Origin: Chloroflexota bacterium
GTDB taxonomy: Bacteria > Chloroflexota > Dehalococcoidia > Lucifugimonadales > Lucifugimonadaceae
Length of the DNA stretch: 64,000 nt
NCBI GenBank assembly: GCA_002730555.1
Contig: PCAM01000016.1
Coordinates: forward strand, 1 to 64,000
Direction: 5' to 3'
The position numbers were made by a program, and so were the translations under genes. Shown here one piece after another: positions 52,633-62,400 of the stretch. Numbering within the stretch: position 1 is the first letter of the stretch; every line of letters starts with the position of its first letter. The notes beneath the pieces were generated by a model that saw only the letters and a program-made list of their open reading frames with translations, was not told the DNA's origin and did not search any database.

Positions 52633-54705
52633 ATGCAGACACTTACACGACCAACGACGAGCTTGCACCAGCTGGATCTGGTACTCGAGGACCACAGCCG
52701 CAGCTATCGGCTGCGGGACATGTACTGGGCGGGAACCCATGAGGCGGCGGTCGTTCGCAAAGCCGTAGAAGGCTGCGGCGAGGACACCCTGACCGGGCAC
52801 GCCCGGGATTTCGCCATCCTGCTCGACGCCAGCGACCCGTTTATTCAGCCGGACGAATTGATCGTCGGCGCGGCCCTGGCGACTCCCGAGGACGCTGAGA
52901 AGATCGACCTCGGGGAGTACGACCCGCACTATCCCCCGGGTTACGCCATGCTGCTGAGCAAGGGCCTCCCCGGGATTCGGGACGAGGCGCACGCAAAGCT
53001 CCAGGTTGAATCCAACCCGGCAAGCCAGGACTTCCTACGCGGCGTCGAGATCGCATACGGAGCCGCCTGCCGGTATATCGAGAAGTGCGGCCTGCACGCA
53101 TCTGAAACTGCGGCGATCGAGTCCGATCCAACCAGGGCGACCGAGCTGAAACGCATCTCGTCTATCTGCCACGAGCTTGCGAACGGCGTCCCGACCTCCT
53201 TTCACGCAGCGCTCCAGCTTCTGCAGTTCGTGCGCGTTTTCGGCGGGCGCGGCTGCATCGGGCGATTCGACCAGTGGGTCTACCCGTTCTACCGGCGGGA
53301 CATCGACGAAGGCCGCATCACGCAGGAAGAGGCGCAGGAGGTGCTGGAGTGCCTCTTCGTCAAGCTCAACCATTTCCCGACGGCATACCAGGCCGCCAAC
53401 GACACCCTGCGCAACATCTCAATCGCCGGCCAGACCACGGACGGGCGTGACTCCTCCAACGAACTCACCTACATGTGCCTTGCGGCGTCGGGCAAGTTGA
53501 TGCTCCCGGAGCCAAAGTTGAACGTTCGCTTCTTCCAGGGCACGCCGTCAAGCGTCATGCGCGCCAGCGCCAGTGTGTTGGCGAAGGGTGCAAACACGAT
53601 CGCCGTGTTCAACGACGATGTCGCGATCCCCTCCCTGGTCAAGCTGGGGATCCCGGTGGAGGAGGCCCGGGATTACTGCAACGACGGCTGTTCAGAGCTG
53701 ATTATGGGCGGCAAGGGCACGATCAAGTTCAAGGTGCACGACGCCCTGCCCATCCTCAATGAGCTTGTGCTGGAGTCCGCCAACGCTGACTGGGCGACCT
53801 TCGATGACGTGATGGCGGACTTCAAGACCCGGCTGAATGCCGTGATGCCGGAGGGAAGCGCCCCGGCGCGCCCGATCACCCACCCCTTCTTCGCAGCCGC
53901 CATCGAAGACTGCCTCGCCGCGGCCTCTCCAGAAGCCGCTCGATACGCCATCAATGGCAGCATCGTGGCCCAGGCTGGCAATGCCGCCGACGGTCTCGCC
54001 GCCATCAAGAAGCTGATCTACGACGACGGCTCTCTGACATGGGAACGACTACGGGACGCGATGGAGGCCGATTTTGCAGGCTACGAGTCGCTCCAGTTGA
54101 GGCTCAAGAACCGCATTCCCAAGTTCGGCAACGACGATGATTACGTCGATTCGATAATCACGGAAATCGCAGAGCACTTCTGTGACGGCGTCCACGAACG
54201 TTCCGACAATACAGAAGGCCCCGGAGGCAAGTGGGCGCCCGGGTTCATGTCCTTCGGCATACACCGCAAGAGCGACACCCCGGCCTCGCCGGACGGACGA
54301 AGCATGGGCGAGCTAACGGCCAACAGCTTCTCACCGGCCGTCGGCATGGATAGGAACGGCCCGACGGCGGCGCTGAGATCGGTGTCCAAGGTGGACCTCG
54401 TGAAGGCCTCACACGGCTCCGTGCTCGACATCGCCCTGCATTCCGGCATCCTCCAGACAAACGATGCCTTCGAGAAGTTCGTCGCCCTCTTGACGGTCTT
54501 CCTCAAGATGCCGTCAACAGCCACCCTCCAAGTCAACGTCATCGACCGGGAAACGCTGCTAAGGGCACGCGAAAACCCCGAACTGCCGGAGTTCAAAACG
54601 CTCATAGTCAGGGTCTGGGGGTTCTCAGCAGTCTTCGTAGACCTTCCCGAGGGCCTACAGGATCATGTACTCGCCCGAACAGAGCACGGATCGTTCACGG
54701 GCTAA
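52633..54705 (+). CDS. Glycyl radical enzyme (PFL-like), substrate unknown
   Basis: 690 residues from ATG 52633. Active-site Cys353 in [12 protein letters not shown] and the radical Gly663 in [14 protein letters not shown], a variant of the standard RVSGYSA motif with Trp and Phe around the Gly. The C-terminal distance (27 residues after Gly) is normal. Length is below PFL (about 760) and dehydratases (about 780), suggesting a compact branch. No Glu for diol dehydration (GCVEP) is in the usual place: Cys is followed by SEL. Needs the divergent activase and anoxic or microoxic conditions. Substrate not assignable. Followed by a strong terminator. Confidence 0.88.
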   Translation: MQTLTRPTTSLHQLDLVLEDHSRSYRLRDMYWAGTHEAAVVRKAVEGCGEDTLTGHARDFAILLDASDPFIQPDELIVGAALATPEDAEKIDLGEYDPHYPPGYAMLLSKGLPGIRDEAHAKLQVESNPASQDFLRGVEIAYGAACRYIEKCGLHASETAAIESDPTRATELKRISSICHELANGVPTSFHAALQLLQFVRVFGGRGCIGRFDQWVYPFYRRDIDEGRITQEEAQEVLECLFVKLNHFPTAYQAANDTLRNISIAGQTTDGRDSSNELTYMCLAASGKLMLPEPKLNVRFFQGTPSSVMRASASVLAKGANTIAVFNDDVAIPSLVKLGIPVEEARDYCNDGCSELIMGGKGTIKFKVHDALPILNELVLESANADWATFDDVMADFKTRLNAVMPEGSAPARPITHPFFAAAIEDCLAAASPEAARYAINGSIVAQAGNAADGLAAIKKLIYDDGSLTWERLRDAMEADFAGYESLQLRLKNRIPKFGNDDDYVDSIITEIAEHFCDGVHERSDNTEGPGGKWAPGFMSFGIHRKSDTPASPDGRSMGELTANSFSPAVGMDRNGPTAALRSVSKVDLVKASHGSVLDIALHSGILQTNDAFEKFVALLTVFLKMPSTATLQVNVIDRETLLRARENPELPEFKTLIVRVWGFSAVFVDLPEGLQDHVLARTEHGSFTG

Positions 54706-54737
54706 GGGCCATACGCCACAATGGATAATAGAATCAG

Positions 54738-54770
54738 AAAGGGCCTCGTTCGATTGGACGAGGCCCTTTT
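54738..54770 (+). terminator. Intrinsic terminator of glycyl radical enzyme gene
   Basis: AAAGGGCCTCGT / ACGAGGCCCTTT 12-bp stem, 8-nt loop, T-rich tail, 33 bp after the stop. Confidence 0.9.
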
Positions 54771-54923
54771 CTTTCTCGTTCCGAACACGGACATCCTCCC
54801 GATGAAGACTACGTATTCACCGGATGAGCCCACGTAGTCGCGCAGCTTATAGTTCACATAGGAACGGGCTCGCGTTCGACCTTTAAGAGCAACTCAGCAT
54901 AGTGATCGAAACAGGGACGTTCA

Positions 54924-55832
54924 GTGGCGGCGAAATCTTTACTTCTGATTTTCCTGACCGCGTCGGCATTCGTCTTCTCGGCCTGCGGGGGCTCTGAATC
55001 CGCCGAACCGAGTCCAACCCCGGCCACTGGAACCACCGCACCAGCGCCGAGCTCTGCAGCCGCCCTGACCGGGCCGCCCGCGATCATGACCGGGATCAAC
55101 GCGATGCACGAAGTTCTTGAGTCGGAAGACGCCGACATCCTTTTTGGAACCCAGGCAGACCCGCTGACCGTCACGCTGGGACCAACGGACGGCGGCTTCC
55201 CGGATTTCCCGGCTTACGAGGGCAAGAACAGCCTCAACTTCAAGATGCCTCTCCTCACCCCCATCATCGCCCCGCTCGACCTCACCTTCAGTGGTTTCAA
55301 AAACCGCAGCGCCATCTACCGACAGGACAGGCCCGATGGCCTCCGAACGGAGCCGTTCGACGACCTCGAACTGTGCTTCGAATCCGCGTCGTCCGACTGG
55401 CCGGGCATGGTGATGTGTGTCTATCACCTGCGCACTACGCCGCTACTACAGGCGCACCTCCAGAACGACGACTGCGGGATCCGGGAGAAGTGGGACGGCG
55501 AAGGGGCCGAGCAGGGGCGCATCTACTACCTGGAGAACTCGTCAGAGCGCAGCAACGGCAACCCGAAATCGTGCAGTCCCTTGCTGGGTTCGGCCGTAAA
55601 GCGAGGCGAGGTTCTCGGCTTTTCGGGACTGGTCGGCGACAACCCTCACTCGGCCTTCAAGTTCAAAGTTCAATCGGACCTCAAGAACCCGTTGACCGAG
55701 CAGGGCGATCCCTACCTCCACTGGGTTCAACCAAAGCCCTTCTTTTACTGGCAGTGCTTCGATCCGGCCACCGAGTTTCAACCCGGCGTCCTCGCTTATC
55801 CCTTCGACTGTGATCTGATCGAGGGAACGTGA
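54924..55832 (+). CDS. Lipoprotein with degenerate M23-peptidase-like core
   Basis: 302 residues from GTG 54924. Signal and lipobox (FVFSACGGSES), then a Pro/Ala/Thr linker. The body has an order like LytM/M23 peptidases: TPIIAPLDLTFSG, a later VMCVYHLRT, then AVKRGEVLGFSGLVGDNPHS followed by AFKFKV, where the usual PHLHFEV would be. The first metal-His motif (HxxxD) is not seen and the second His of HxH is absent, so zinc binding is doubtful. Several Cys (about 152, 169, 187, 219) may form disulphides. Surface role, function unknown. Stand-alone. Confidence 0.55.
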   Translation: MAAKSLLLIFLTASAFVFSACGGSESAEPSPTPATGTTAPAPSSAAALTGPPAIMTGINAMHEVLESEDADILFGTQADPLTVTLGPTDGGFPDFPAYEGKNSLNFKMPLLTPIIAPLDLTFSGFKNRSAIYRQDRPDGLRTEPFDDLELCFESASSDWPGMVMCVYHLRTTPLLQAHLQNDDCGIREKWDGEGAEQGRIYYLENSSERSNGNPKSCSPLLGSAVKRGEVLGFSGLVGDNPHSAFKFKVQSDLKNPLTEQGDPYLHWVQPKPFFYWQCFDPATEFQPGVLAYPFDCDLIEGT

Positions 55833-56193
55833 GCCACCTGCCTGCTCAACCCGGATCGTTTCTACTGGCCGGGTGGCCGTCCATCTTGGTCATTATCCGT
55901 TTGAGCCGGTCCGCGTATTCGCCCTCGGTGGCGAGCCGGCACATGAAATAATATGGATGGACAACCTCCGAACGGAGCCTGAATCAAGTTCAGGATGACT
56001 TCGATGTCATTCCTGAACCGCGGCACAAAACAACAGTTTTAGTGCGCCTCCTTCCCTCATTCCCGCCCAATTTCGCCCCCCTTGCGCCACAGGGCGTTCT
56101 ACGAAGTAGAATCTGCGGGCCGCTGCCCGGCATTCTTATCCATGCGGGGCCGCAGATCGAGAACATCGCCCTCACTACTTACGGAGATTCCCC
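55833..56193. other. Intergenic region with repeat
   Basis: No firm gene. A minus-strand 32-codon frame (55846-55944; MCRLATEGEYADRLKRIMTK) looks protein-like and may be the C-terminus of a lost gene, but cannot be identified. Palindrome copy D lies at 55978-55995. Confidence 0.4.
55978..55995. repeat. CCTGAA..TTCAGGA palindrome, copy D
   Basis: CCTGAATCAAGTTCAGGA followed by TGAC; a partial second arm (GTCATTCCTGAAC) lies at 56006-56018. Confidence 0.7.
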
Positions 56194-57825
56194 ATGAACG
56201 GAACCCAGTTCATCGCCCGTATCCTCAAGACGGAGGGCGTGGAGCAGATGACGTGCTTCCCGAGCAACGCCCTCATCGAAGAAGTCTCAAAAGAGGGCAT
56301 CCGCCCGGTCATGTTCCGGCATGAGCGCGGCGCGGTGATGGCGGCTGACGGCTACGCCCGGTCCGGCGGCGGCGAGGGCTTCGGCACGGTCATGATGCAG
56401 CACGCAGCTGGAGCGGAAAACTCGCTCGGCGGACTCTCCCAGGCATTCGGCGACAACGTCCCGTTGCTCGTCCTCCCGGGCGGTTACCCGCTGGAGCGAC
56501 GCAACGTCCGCCCGAACTTCGCAGCCGTAAACAGCTACGGCAGCGTTGTGAAGTCGGTCGAAGCGATCGACACCCCAACGCAGATCGGCGACGTCATGCG
56601 CCGGGCGTTCCAGGCACTCCGAAACGGTCGACGTGGTCCGGTGGTCGTCGAGATGACGCTGGATGTCTGCGCCCAGGAAGTGCCTGAAGAGGCGATGAAC
56701 TACTCGTCCCCAACTTCCGCACTGAGCGCCCCTTCAGCGGGCGACATCAAGGACGCTGTAAAACTCCTCCTCGCAGCGAAGAAGCCGATGATCTGGTCCG
56801 GCGCTGGTGTGCTCTTCTCCGGCGCGTCCGCCGCCCTCACGGAGCTTGCCGAGCTGACCGGCATCCCGGTGTTCACCACAATGGAAGGCAAGTCCGGCTT
56901 CGACGAGCGACACCCGCTTTCCCTCGGTGCAGGCAGTGGAGCAACCACCGGCCAGGCGCACAAGTGGATCGTCGAGTCCGACGTACTCATCGGCTTCGGC
57001 ACCAGCTTCACGCTGAACGGCTACTGCCAGACGGTCCCCGCGGGCAAAACGGTAATCCACAACACGACCACCGAAGACGATGTGAACAAGGACACCCCGT
57101 CCGACCTCGCCCTGATCGGCGACGCCCGGCTCACCATCGAGGCGATGATCGACGAGATCAAGAGCCAGATCGGCGAGAACAACCGGGATACCGGCGTTGC
57201 ACCACAGATCGCAGCGGCGAAGGCTGAGTGGATGAAGGAGTGGCAGCCGATGCTGGAGGTGGCCGACGAGCCGCTCAGTCCGTATCGGGTTATCTGGGAG
57301 ATCGAGAACAATATCGACCAGGAAAACAGCATCGTCACACACGACGCCGGTGGCCCTCGCGACGCCATGGTGCCGTTCCTGACGGCGACGATCCCGCACA
57401 GCTACATGGGCTGGGGCAAGACCACCCACCTGGGATTCGGGATCCCGGCGATGATCGGCGCAAAGCTGGCCAACCCGGACAAGTTCTGCCTGAACTACAT
57501 GGGCGACGGCGCGTTCGGCATGTCCGGACTCGACGTGGCCACATCGGCGAGGGCCGGATTGCCGATCACGACGGTGTTGCTGAATAACGGCGGCATGGCG
57601 ACCTACCCGGGCGGCTTCCCGGTCGCCCGCGAGCAGTACGACGTGTCCTTCATGTCCGGAAACTACGCCCAGATCGCAGAGGGCATGGGCGCGACCGGTC
57701 TAACCGTCACGAAGGTTGCGGAGATGGGCCCGGCGATTCAGAAGGCTCGTCAGTTGAACGCCGAGGGCAAGACGGTCCTCATCGACGTTCACTCCAACTT
57801 TGAGGCCAAGAAGTCCCGGTTCTAA
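56194..57825 (+). CDS. Thiamine-diphosphate-dependent enzyme (acetolactate synthase-like)
   Basis: 543 residues. ThDP-binding three-domain enzyme: PYR domain with catalytic Glu44 in FRHERGAVMAADGYAR, middle domain (about 185-330), PP domain with the GDG (437-439, YMGDGAFGMSG) to NN (VLLNNGG) motif that binds Mg-ThDP. Compared with acetolactate synthase, the FAD-site and quinone residues are not evident, and there is no small subunit nearby. Possible roles: glyoxylate carboligase-, sulfoacetaldehyde- or benzoylformate decarboxylase-like. Alone on its transcript, ended by a strong terminator. Good match throughout, no truncation. Confidence 0.85.
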   Translation: MNGTQFIARILKTEGVEQMTCFPSNALIEEVSKEGIRPVMFRHERGAVMAADGYARSGGGEGFGTVMMQHAAGAENSLGGLSQAFGDNVPLLVLPGGYPLERRNVRPNFAAVNSYGSVVKSVEAIDTPTQIGDVMRRAFQALRNGRRGPVVVEMTLDVCAQEVPEEAMNYSSPTSALSAPSAGDIKDAVKLLLAAKKPMIWSGAGVLFSGASAALTELAELTGIPVFTTMEGKSGFDERHPLSLGAGSGATTGQAHKWIVESDVLIGFGTSFTLNGYCQTVPAGKTVIHNTTTEDDVNKDTPSDLALIGDARLTIEAMIDEIKSQIGENNRDTGVAPQIAAAKAEWMKEWQPMLEVADEPLSPYRVIWEIENNIDQENSIVTHDAGGPRDAMVPFLTATIPHSYMGWGKTTHLGFGIPAMIGAKLANPDKFCLNYMGDGAFGMSGLDVATSARAGLPITTVLLNNGGMATYPGGFPVAREQYDVSFMSGNYAQIAEGMGATGLTVTKVAEMGPAIQKARQLNAEGKTVLIDVHSNFEAKKSRF

Positions 57826-57846
57826 AGTCGGACGATGAACCATTGG

Positions 57847-57876
57847 GAACGCCCGGCCGCGATTGGCCGGGCGTTC
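57847..57876 (+). terminator. Intrinsic terminator of ThDP enzyme gene
   Basis: GAACGCCCGGCC / GGCCGGGCGTTC 12-bp perfect stem with a 6-nt loop, 21 bp after the stop. Short T content after it (TCTCGC). Confidence 0.8.
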
Positions 57877-57954
57877 TCGCGTCTGAGGTTAGGGCGATCC
57901 CGCGGCTGTTGAGGAGCGGGGTTTTGTGCGATCACGGCGTATTACACAACAACT

Positions 57955-58009
57955 CCGTAGGGGCGGGATTGGCATCCACCCTCGGGTGAACCACTGCCCG
58001 CCCCTACGG
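57955..58009. repeat. R2-like palindromic repeat
   Basis: CCGTAGGGGCGG...CCGCCCCTACGG: 12-bp arms at the ends of a 55-bp unit, with a small inner palindrome (CACCCTCGGGTG). It overlaps the last two codons of the adjacent minus-strand gene. Confidence 0.7.
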
Positions 58010-58363
58010 CGCGCTCACCGTTATTTCGTGCATGGCGTGATGTCGGTTGTGCGTGTACGGGCGTACTTCCTCGGCCCAGCGGCCCTTCTCAGACGCCTCC
58101 GCCCAGGCATCACTGCTCGTGATGTCCGGGTCTTCGACTTCGTAGTAAGCGATGTAGCCCGGCTCACCGTCGCCGACCTTTTTTAGCTCGCCGCCAATGG
58201 CCAGTGATGCCGGCCGCTTTTTGCTGCGTGAGACGGCCAGCACCCCGGGCACTTTCAGCAGTTCCGGGACGTGCTCCGTGTCGTACACCTCATTGAATAT
58301 GGCCTCTTTCTCCGGCTCGACATCCATGCTGACTACGAACACATAGCGGGTCTTGAACGGCAT
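58004..58363 (-). CDS. Dimeric alpha-beta barrel protein
   Basis: 119 residues. Start MPFKTRYVFVVSMDVEPEKE and the following FNEVYDTEHVPELLKVPGV resemble DUF4286/EthD-type dimeric alpha+beta barrels; the His in DTEHVP is conserved in such small proteins. GYIAYYEVEDPDITSSDAW completes the fold. May bind or oxidise a small ligand; function unknown. Ends inside the R2-like repeat. Confidence 0.7.
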   Translation of the reverse strand: MPFKTRYVFVVSMDVEPEKEAIFNEVYDTEHVPELLKVPGVLAVSRSKKRPASLAIGGELKKVGDGEPGYIAYYEVEDPDITSSDAWAEASEKGRWAEEVRPYTHNRHHAMHEITVSAP

Positions 58364-58421
58364 CTACTGGCTCTTTTCTCGGCCTTTCCGGCCCTCATAT
58401 CATCCCGAAATTGAATTGTCA

Positions 58422-58440
58422 TCCTGAACTCGATTCAGGA
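58422..58440. repeat. TCCTGAA..TTCAGGA palindrome, copy E
   Basis: TCCTGAACTCGATTCAGGA, preceded by GTCA, nearly identical to copy B at 18551. Confidence 0.75.
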
Positions 58441-58519
58441 TCCGCCTGAGCAACAGACAACTGCTGTCGGGGTCACTGTATATCGTCCTGCCGCCGTTCA
58501 CGGCGCTAGACTTATTCCA

Positions 58520-59320
58520 ATGGCAGAACGACTGCAGAAAATACTCTCCTCCGCGGGAATCGCTTCACGGCGCAAGTCAGAGGAACTGATCGCGCAGGGG
58601 CGCGTCATGGTCAACGGCGTAGTGGCCACGGTCGGCGACCAGGCCGAGGTCGGCGTCGATATCGTGATCGTGGACGGCAAACCGATCGCGGCTCAGCGCA
58701 AGCGCTACCTGGTGTTGAACAAGCCGCAGGGGCACGTCACGACGCGGTCCGATCCACAGGGCAGACCGAAGGTCACGGACCTGATCGACGTTCCGGAGCG
58801 GTTGTTCCCGGTGGGTCGACTCGATTACGACACCGAGGGGTTGCTGCTGCTGACGAACGACGGTGATCTCACGCAACGCATCACGCACCCGAGCTACGAG
58901 ATCGAGAAGGTTTACGTCGCCCGGGTGGCGACGCCGATCGGGCTGCGGGCGCTGGACCTGCTGAGGAGGGGCGTTCAGCTAGAGGACGGAATTTCAGCTC
59001 CGGCCAAAGTGCGAATCGTGTATCGGGATCAACGTACGGTGGAGTTGACGATTCACGAGGGCCGCAACCGCATGATCCGCCGGATGTTCGCTGCAGTCGG
59101 CTCGCCGGTCACGGGGCTTATCCGGACGCGCATAGGTGTGCTCACGCTGGGCGGCCTGAAGACGGGAGGCTGGCGTGAATTGACGGCAGGAGAGGTCGCT
59201 GGACTGCTGGGCGAGGTGGTTGCGCCCGCTCTGCCGGTTTCTCGACCGAGGCCCGTTGACCGCAGACCCGGCGGCGGGCGATCAGGTACACCCGCTAACA
59301 GGGGCAGAGCCCCCCGTTAA
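58520..59320 (+). CDS. rluB: Pseudouridine synthase RluB/RsuA family
   Basis: 266 residues. S4 RNA-binding domain at 1-60 (ERLQKILSSAGIASRRKSEE), catalytic domain with the Asp in GRLDYDTEGLLLLTNDG (about 95-111), and NRMIRRMFAAVGSPVTGLIR near 185-204. Converts a 23S rRNA uridine to pseudouridine. The C-terminal 35 residues are Pro/Arg/Gly-rich (RPVDRRPGGGRSGTP), an RNA-binding tail. Complete. Confidence 0.93.
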   Translation: MAERLQKILSSAGIASRRKSEELIAQGRVMVNGVVATVGDQAEVGVDIVIVDGKPIAAQRKRYLVLNKPQGHVTTRSDPQGRPKVTDLIDVPERLFPVGRLDYDTEGLLLLTNDGDLTQRITHPSYEIEKVYVARVATPIGLRALDLLRRGVQLEDGISAPAKVRIVYRDQRTVELTIHEGRNRMIRRMFAAVGSPVTGLIRTRIGVLTLGGLKTGGWRELTAGEVAGLLGEVVAPALPVSRPRPVDRRPGGGRSGTPANRGRAPR

Positions 59321-59450
59321 CCTGACCCCCCGTTTCCGGGCAGATAACGTGAATACCGCATCAGAGGATGCCAGGGCTATTACCAGCCCCAGCTTATTCA
59401 CGATCTGATCCGAGAGTGGCTTTATCCCCGGCTAAGAAGTCCCAGTCTTT

Positions 59451-62400
59451 CTACGGTGCCACTCCAGTGGGGTTACCGTTGTTGTTCTGGTCACCCAAGT
59501 CAGGCTCAAAGTCCACGCCCGGGATGAAGGAGTCGAAACTACCAACCCCACCTTTCTTCTCCAGTTCGGCAGCATTTTCTAACGCACCCGTAAGTACATT
59601 AAGAACACCGAATTCAGCCTGACGATCCAGGTCACGAACCCTTACTTCAAGTTCCTTCATCTGGTCAGTCAAGACCTGTTGCTCTTCATACAGCACTTCA
59701 AGTGCGGCCCATCTCTCCTCGATTTCTTCTTCGAGGGCGAGCGACTCTTCCTCAAGGGGACGCATGGACTCTTCCCTGAGCGTTTCTATCAGATCGTCCA
59801 GTTCTTCCCTCTTATTATCTAATTCCTCTTCGAACGAGTCTTCGAATTGATCTCGCTGATCCATGAGAGCCATCTGCTGATCTTCGAGATCTCTCCGTTT
59901 GGCGCTCATATCGTCCTCTATTGCATCGCGTAGAGCATCGACTTCGTCTTCTACTCCACGCTGCAGCAGCATCCCTTCCGCTTCGACTTCCTTACGAGAT
60001 GACCGTTCCCACGCTTCAAACTCGTCCCAGATTCCTTCCCCTGCATCCTCCCTGTCTTCCCAGAGAACCTCGAGTTGAGACTGAAATACCTGTCGTTCTC
60101 CTTCAATAGTCATAGATTGTTGGTCTAAAACCATCTGCTCTTTGCGAAGCGGACGACCCGCCACCTCGAGGGCTTTGCGTTCATCTTCTATTGGGTCGAT
60201 CTGTTCTTCTTTAAGGCGTATAAGAGCTCGTTTCTCTTTGCTTCTTTCTTCACGGTCGCGTTGCCAGTTCTGTTGTTCCTTCTCAATGGTACGAGCCTGG
60301 TCTTCCAAATAGGCAGATTGATCCTCGAGGACTGTTATCTCCGACGATTTGGAATTGCCGCCGTACTCATCTTTATCAATTTCCGCCAGTTTCGCCTGTA
60401 AAGCCTGGTCGGCCTGCCGAATCTGCTCCTGGAACGACTCCTCGAGTGAACCAACGTCAACAGAGATACCAGCTCCCGCGCTAACTTTGTTCCTCAGCGC
60501 AGCAATATCCGTTTCGTACTGCGTGTAAAGATCGTCGAGAATTGCCTCGTATTCTGCTTTCTTGGTGTATGCAGCCGTGAGTTCAGGATCAGTTGCACCG
60601 ACGTTCCCCGAGTTCTCGGCATTTGATAGTTGCGACTCGTAATCTCTAACAGTGGACTGGAGTTGGCTGATCCGGGATTCTAGCTCTGCATAGGCCGGAT
60701 TCGGGGTTCCCGATACCCCTGCGGGAGCAGTACCGAGGCCTGACAGAGCCAAGCCCGCCTGGTCGGCTGCCGCCTGGGCGCTATCGACCGCCGCCTGGGC
60801 GGCGGTTTTTCCGTCGGGGTCATCTACAAAGACCGGGCCAGTATCGATGGCAGCTAACGCAGCCTCCGCCGCCTGCAGGGTCGTATCGGCCGCCGTCTTA
60901 GCCTGTTCGGCTTCGCCAAGAGTCGCGGTCGCCTCGTCGTTTGCCGCCTCGGCGCTATCGGCTGCCGCCACGGCACTATCGAATGCCGCCACGGCACTAT
61001 CGTTTGCCGCCACGGCACTATCGACTGCCGCCTGGGCACTATCGACTGCCGCCTGGGCGGCGGTTCTTCCTTCAGCATCTTCCGCGAGGGCAGCTAACGC
61101 ATCGTTCTCCGCTTGCAGGGTCGTATCGGCCGCCGTCTTAGCCTGTTCGGCTTCGCCAAGAGTCGCGGTCGCCTCGTCGTTTGCCGCCTCGGCGCTAGAG
61201 ACTGCCGCCTGGGCGCTATCGGCTGCCGCCTGGGCGCTATCGACCGCCGCCGAGGCGCTATCGGCTGCCGCCTGGGCGCTATCGACTGCCGCCTGAGCGT
61301 CGGCTTTCCCCTCAGGCTCAGCACCTGAGCCATTATCGAAGAGGGCTAACGCGTCCTGCGCTGCTTGCAAAGCCTCATCGGCCGCCAACTTAGCCTGTTC
61401 GGCTTCAGCGTAAGCCGGGTTTGGTCCCTCACCATCGCCGGGAAGCGTTTGCTCCGTGGTGCTAAGTTGTTCCTGTGCGATTGCAAGATCATCCCTGCTG
61501 CTTTCCAAACCGGCGACTATGGCACTTGTATCGACGGTATCGCCACCCGATGACGGCGCCGACGACAACTCGGTTATCAACTGTTGGGTTTCGGCAAGAA
61601 GATCCCTGTACACGCCCTTGTTTTGGTTGTAATTCGCGTCGACCGCAGCGATATCCGATTCCGCGTCGCCACTGGCCACGACCTCTTCATCTTGATCGTA
61701 AGCCGTTTCTCGTTGCGCGTCGATCGACGTAATTAAGGCCTGATGTTCGGCCTGAGCGGCCTCTCGTCGAATATTTCTGTTTTCAAAATCGATTTCTTGC
61801 TCGGCCTGTTGACCGTCCCAGGCGTCCTGGATTTGTTGCTGTATCGCCCGAATTTCTTCGTATTTTAATTCGCGTGCATAATCAAAATCATATGGCGGGT
61901 CATCTTCCCATATATCATTTGATTGTTCGTGCAGTATTTCCAACTCGTCATATAGAGGAGTCAACAGATCTTCTATATCAAAACGCTGGAATTCCAGGTC
62001 CGTCTGTTGTGTACGTATCTCCATTTGCAAAGCCATCAGCAAGTTATGGCTTTCCTGCACTACATCTTGTGCTTCCTCCAGCGCATCGATCTGGGCGTTG
62101 ATGGCTGGGTCACCGTCCTCCGCCAGCTGGCGCCGTTCGTACTGTTCGTCTTCCCATTCCTGCCAAATCCTTTGCCTGGCGTCTTCCATGGAATCCCAGA
62201 GCATCTCCTGCTCATCTTCCATGGAATCCCACTGTTCCTTCCCGCTTTTTTCCAGGCCCCGCATTTCAGCCTCTAGAGCTCTATATTGGTCCTCTAGTTG
62301 GTCTTCAAATGCACGCCTTGCATCTTCTTCCCCTTCAAACAGTATGTTGTAACGGTCACCCATGTCACGTTCGAAATTATCTCCCACATGCCTGGCTTCG

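Noticed and set aside
55846-55944. 32-codon minus-strand frame
   Set aside because: Composition looks protein-like but too short to name; kept only as a note on the intergenic region.
60847-61296. Open frames on the plus strand through the tandem repeats
   Set aside because: The 21-bp repeats keep all frames open; the sense product on the minus strand has a lipobox and heptads, so these are by-products.
60750-61320. Possible CRISPR array from regular repeats
   Set aside because: Units are contiguous 21-bp in-frame codons without spacers and no cas genes are near.
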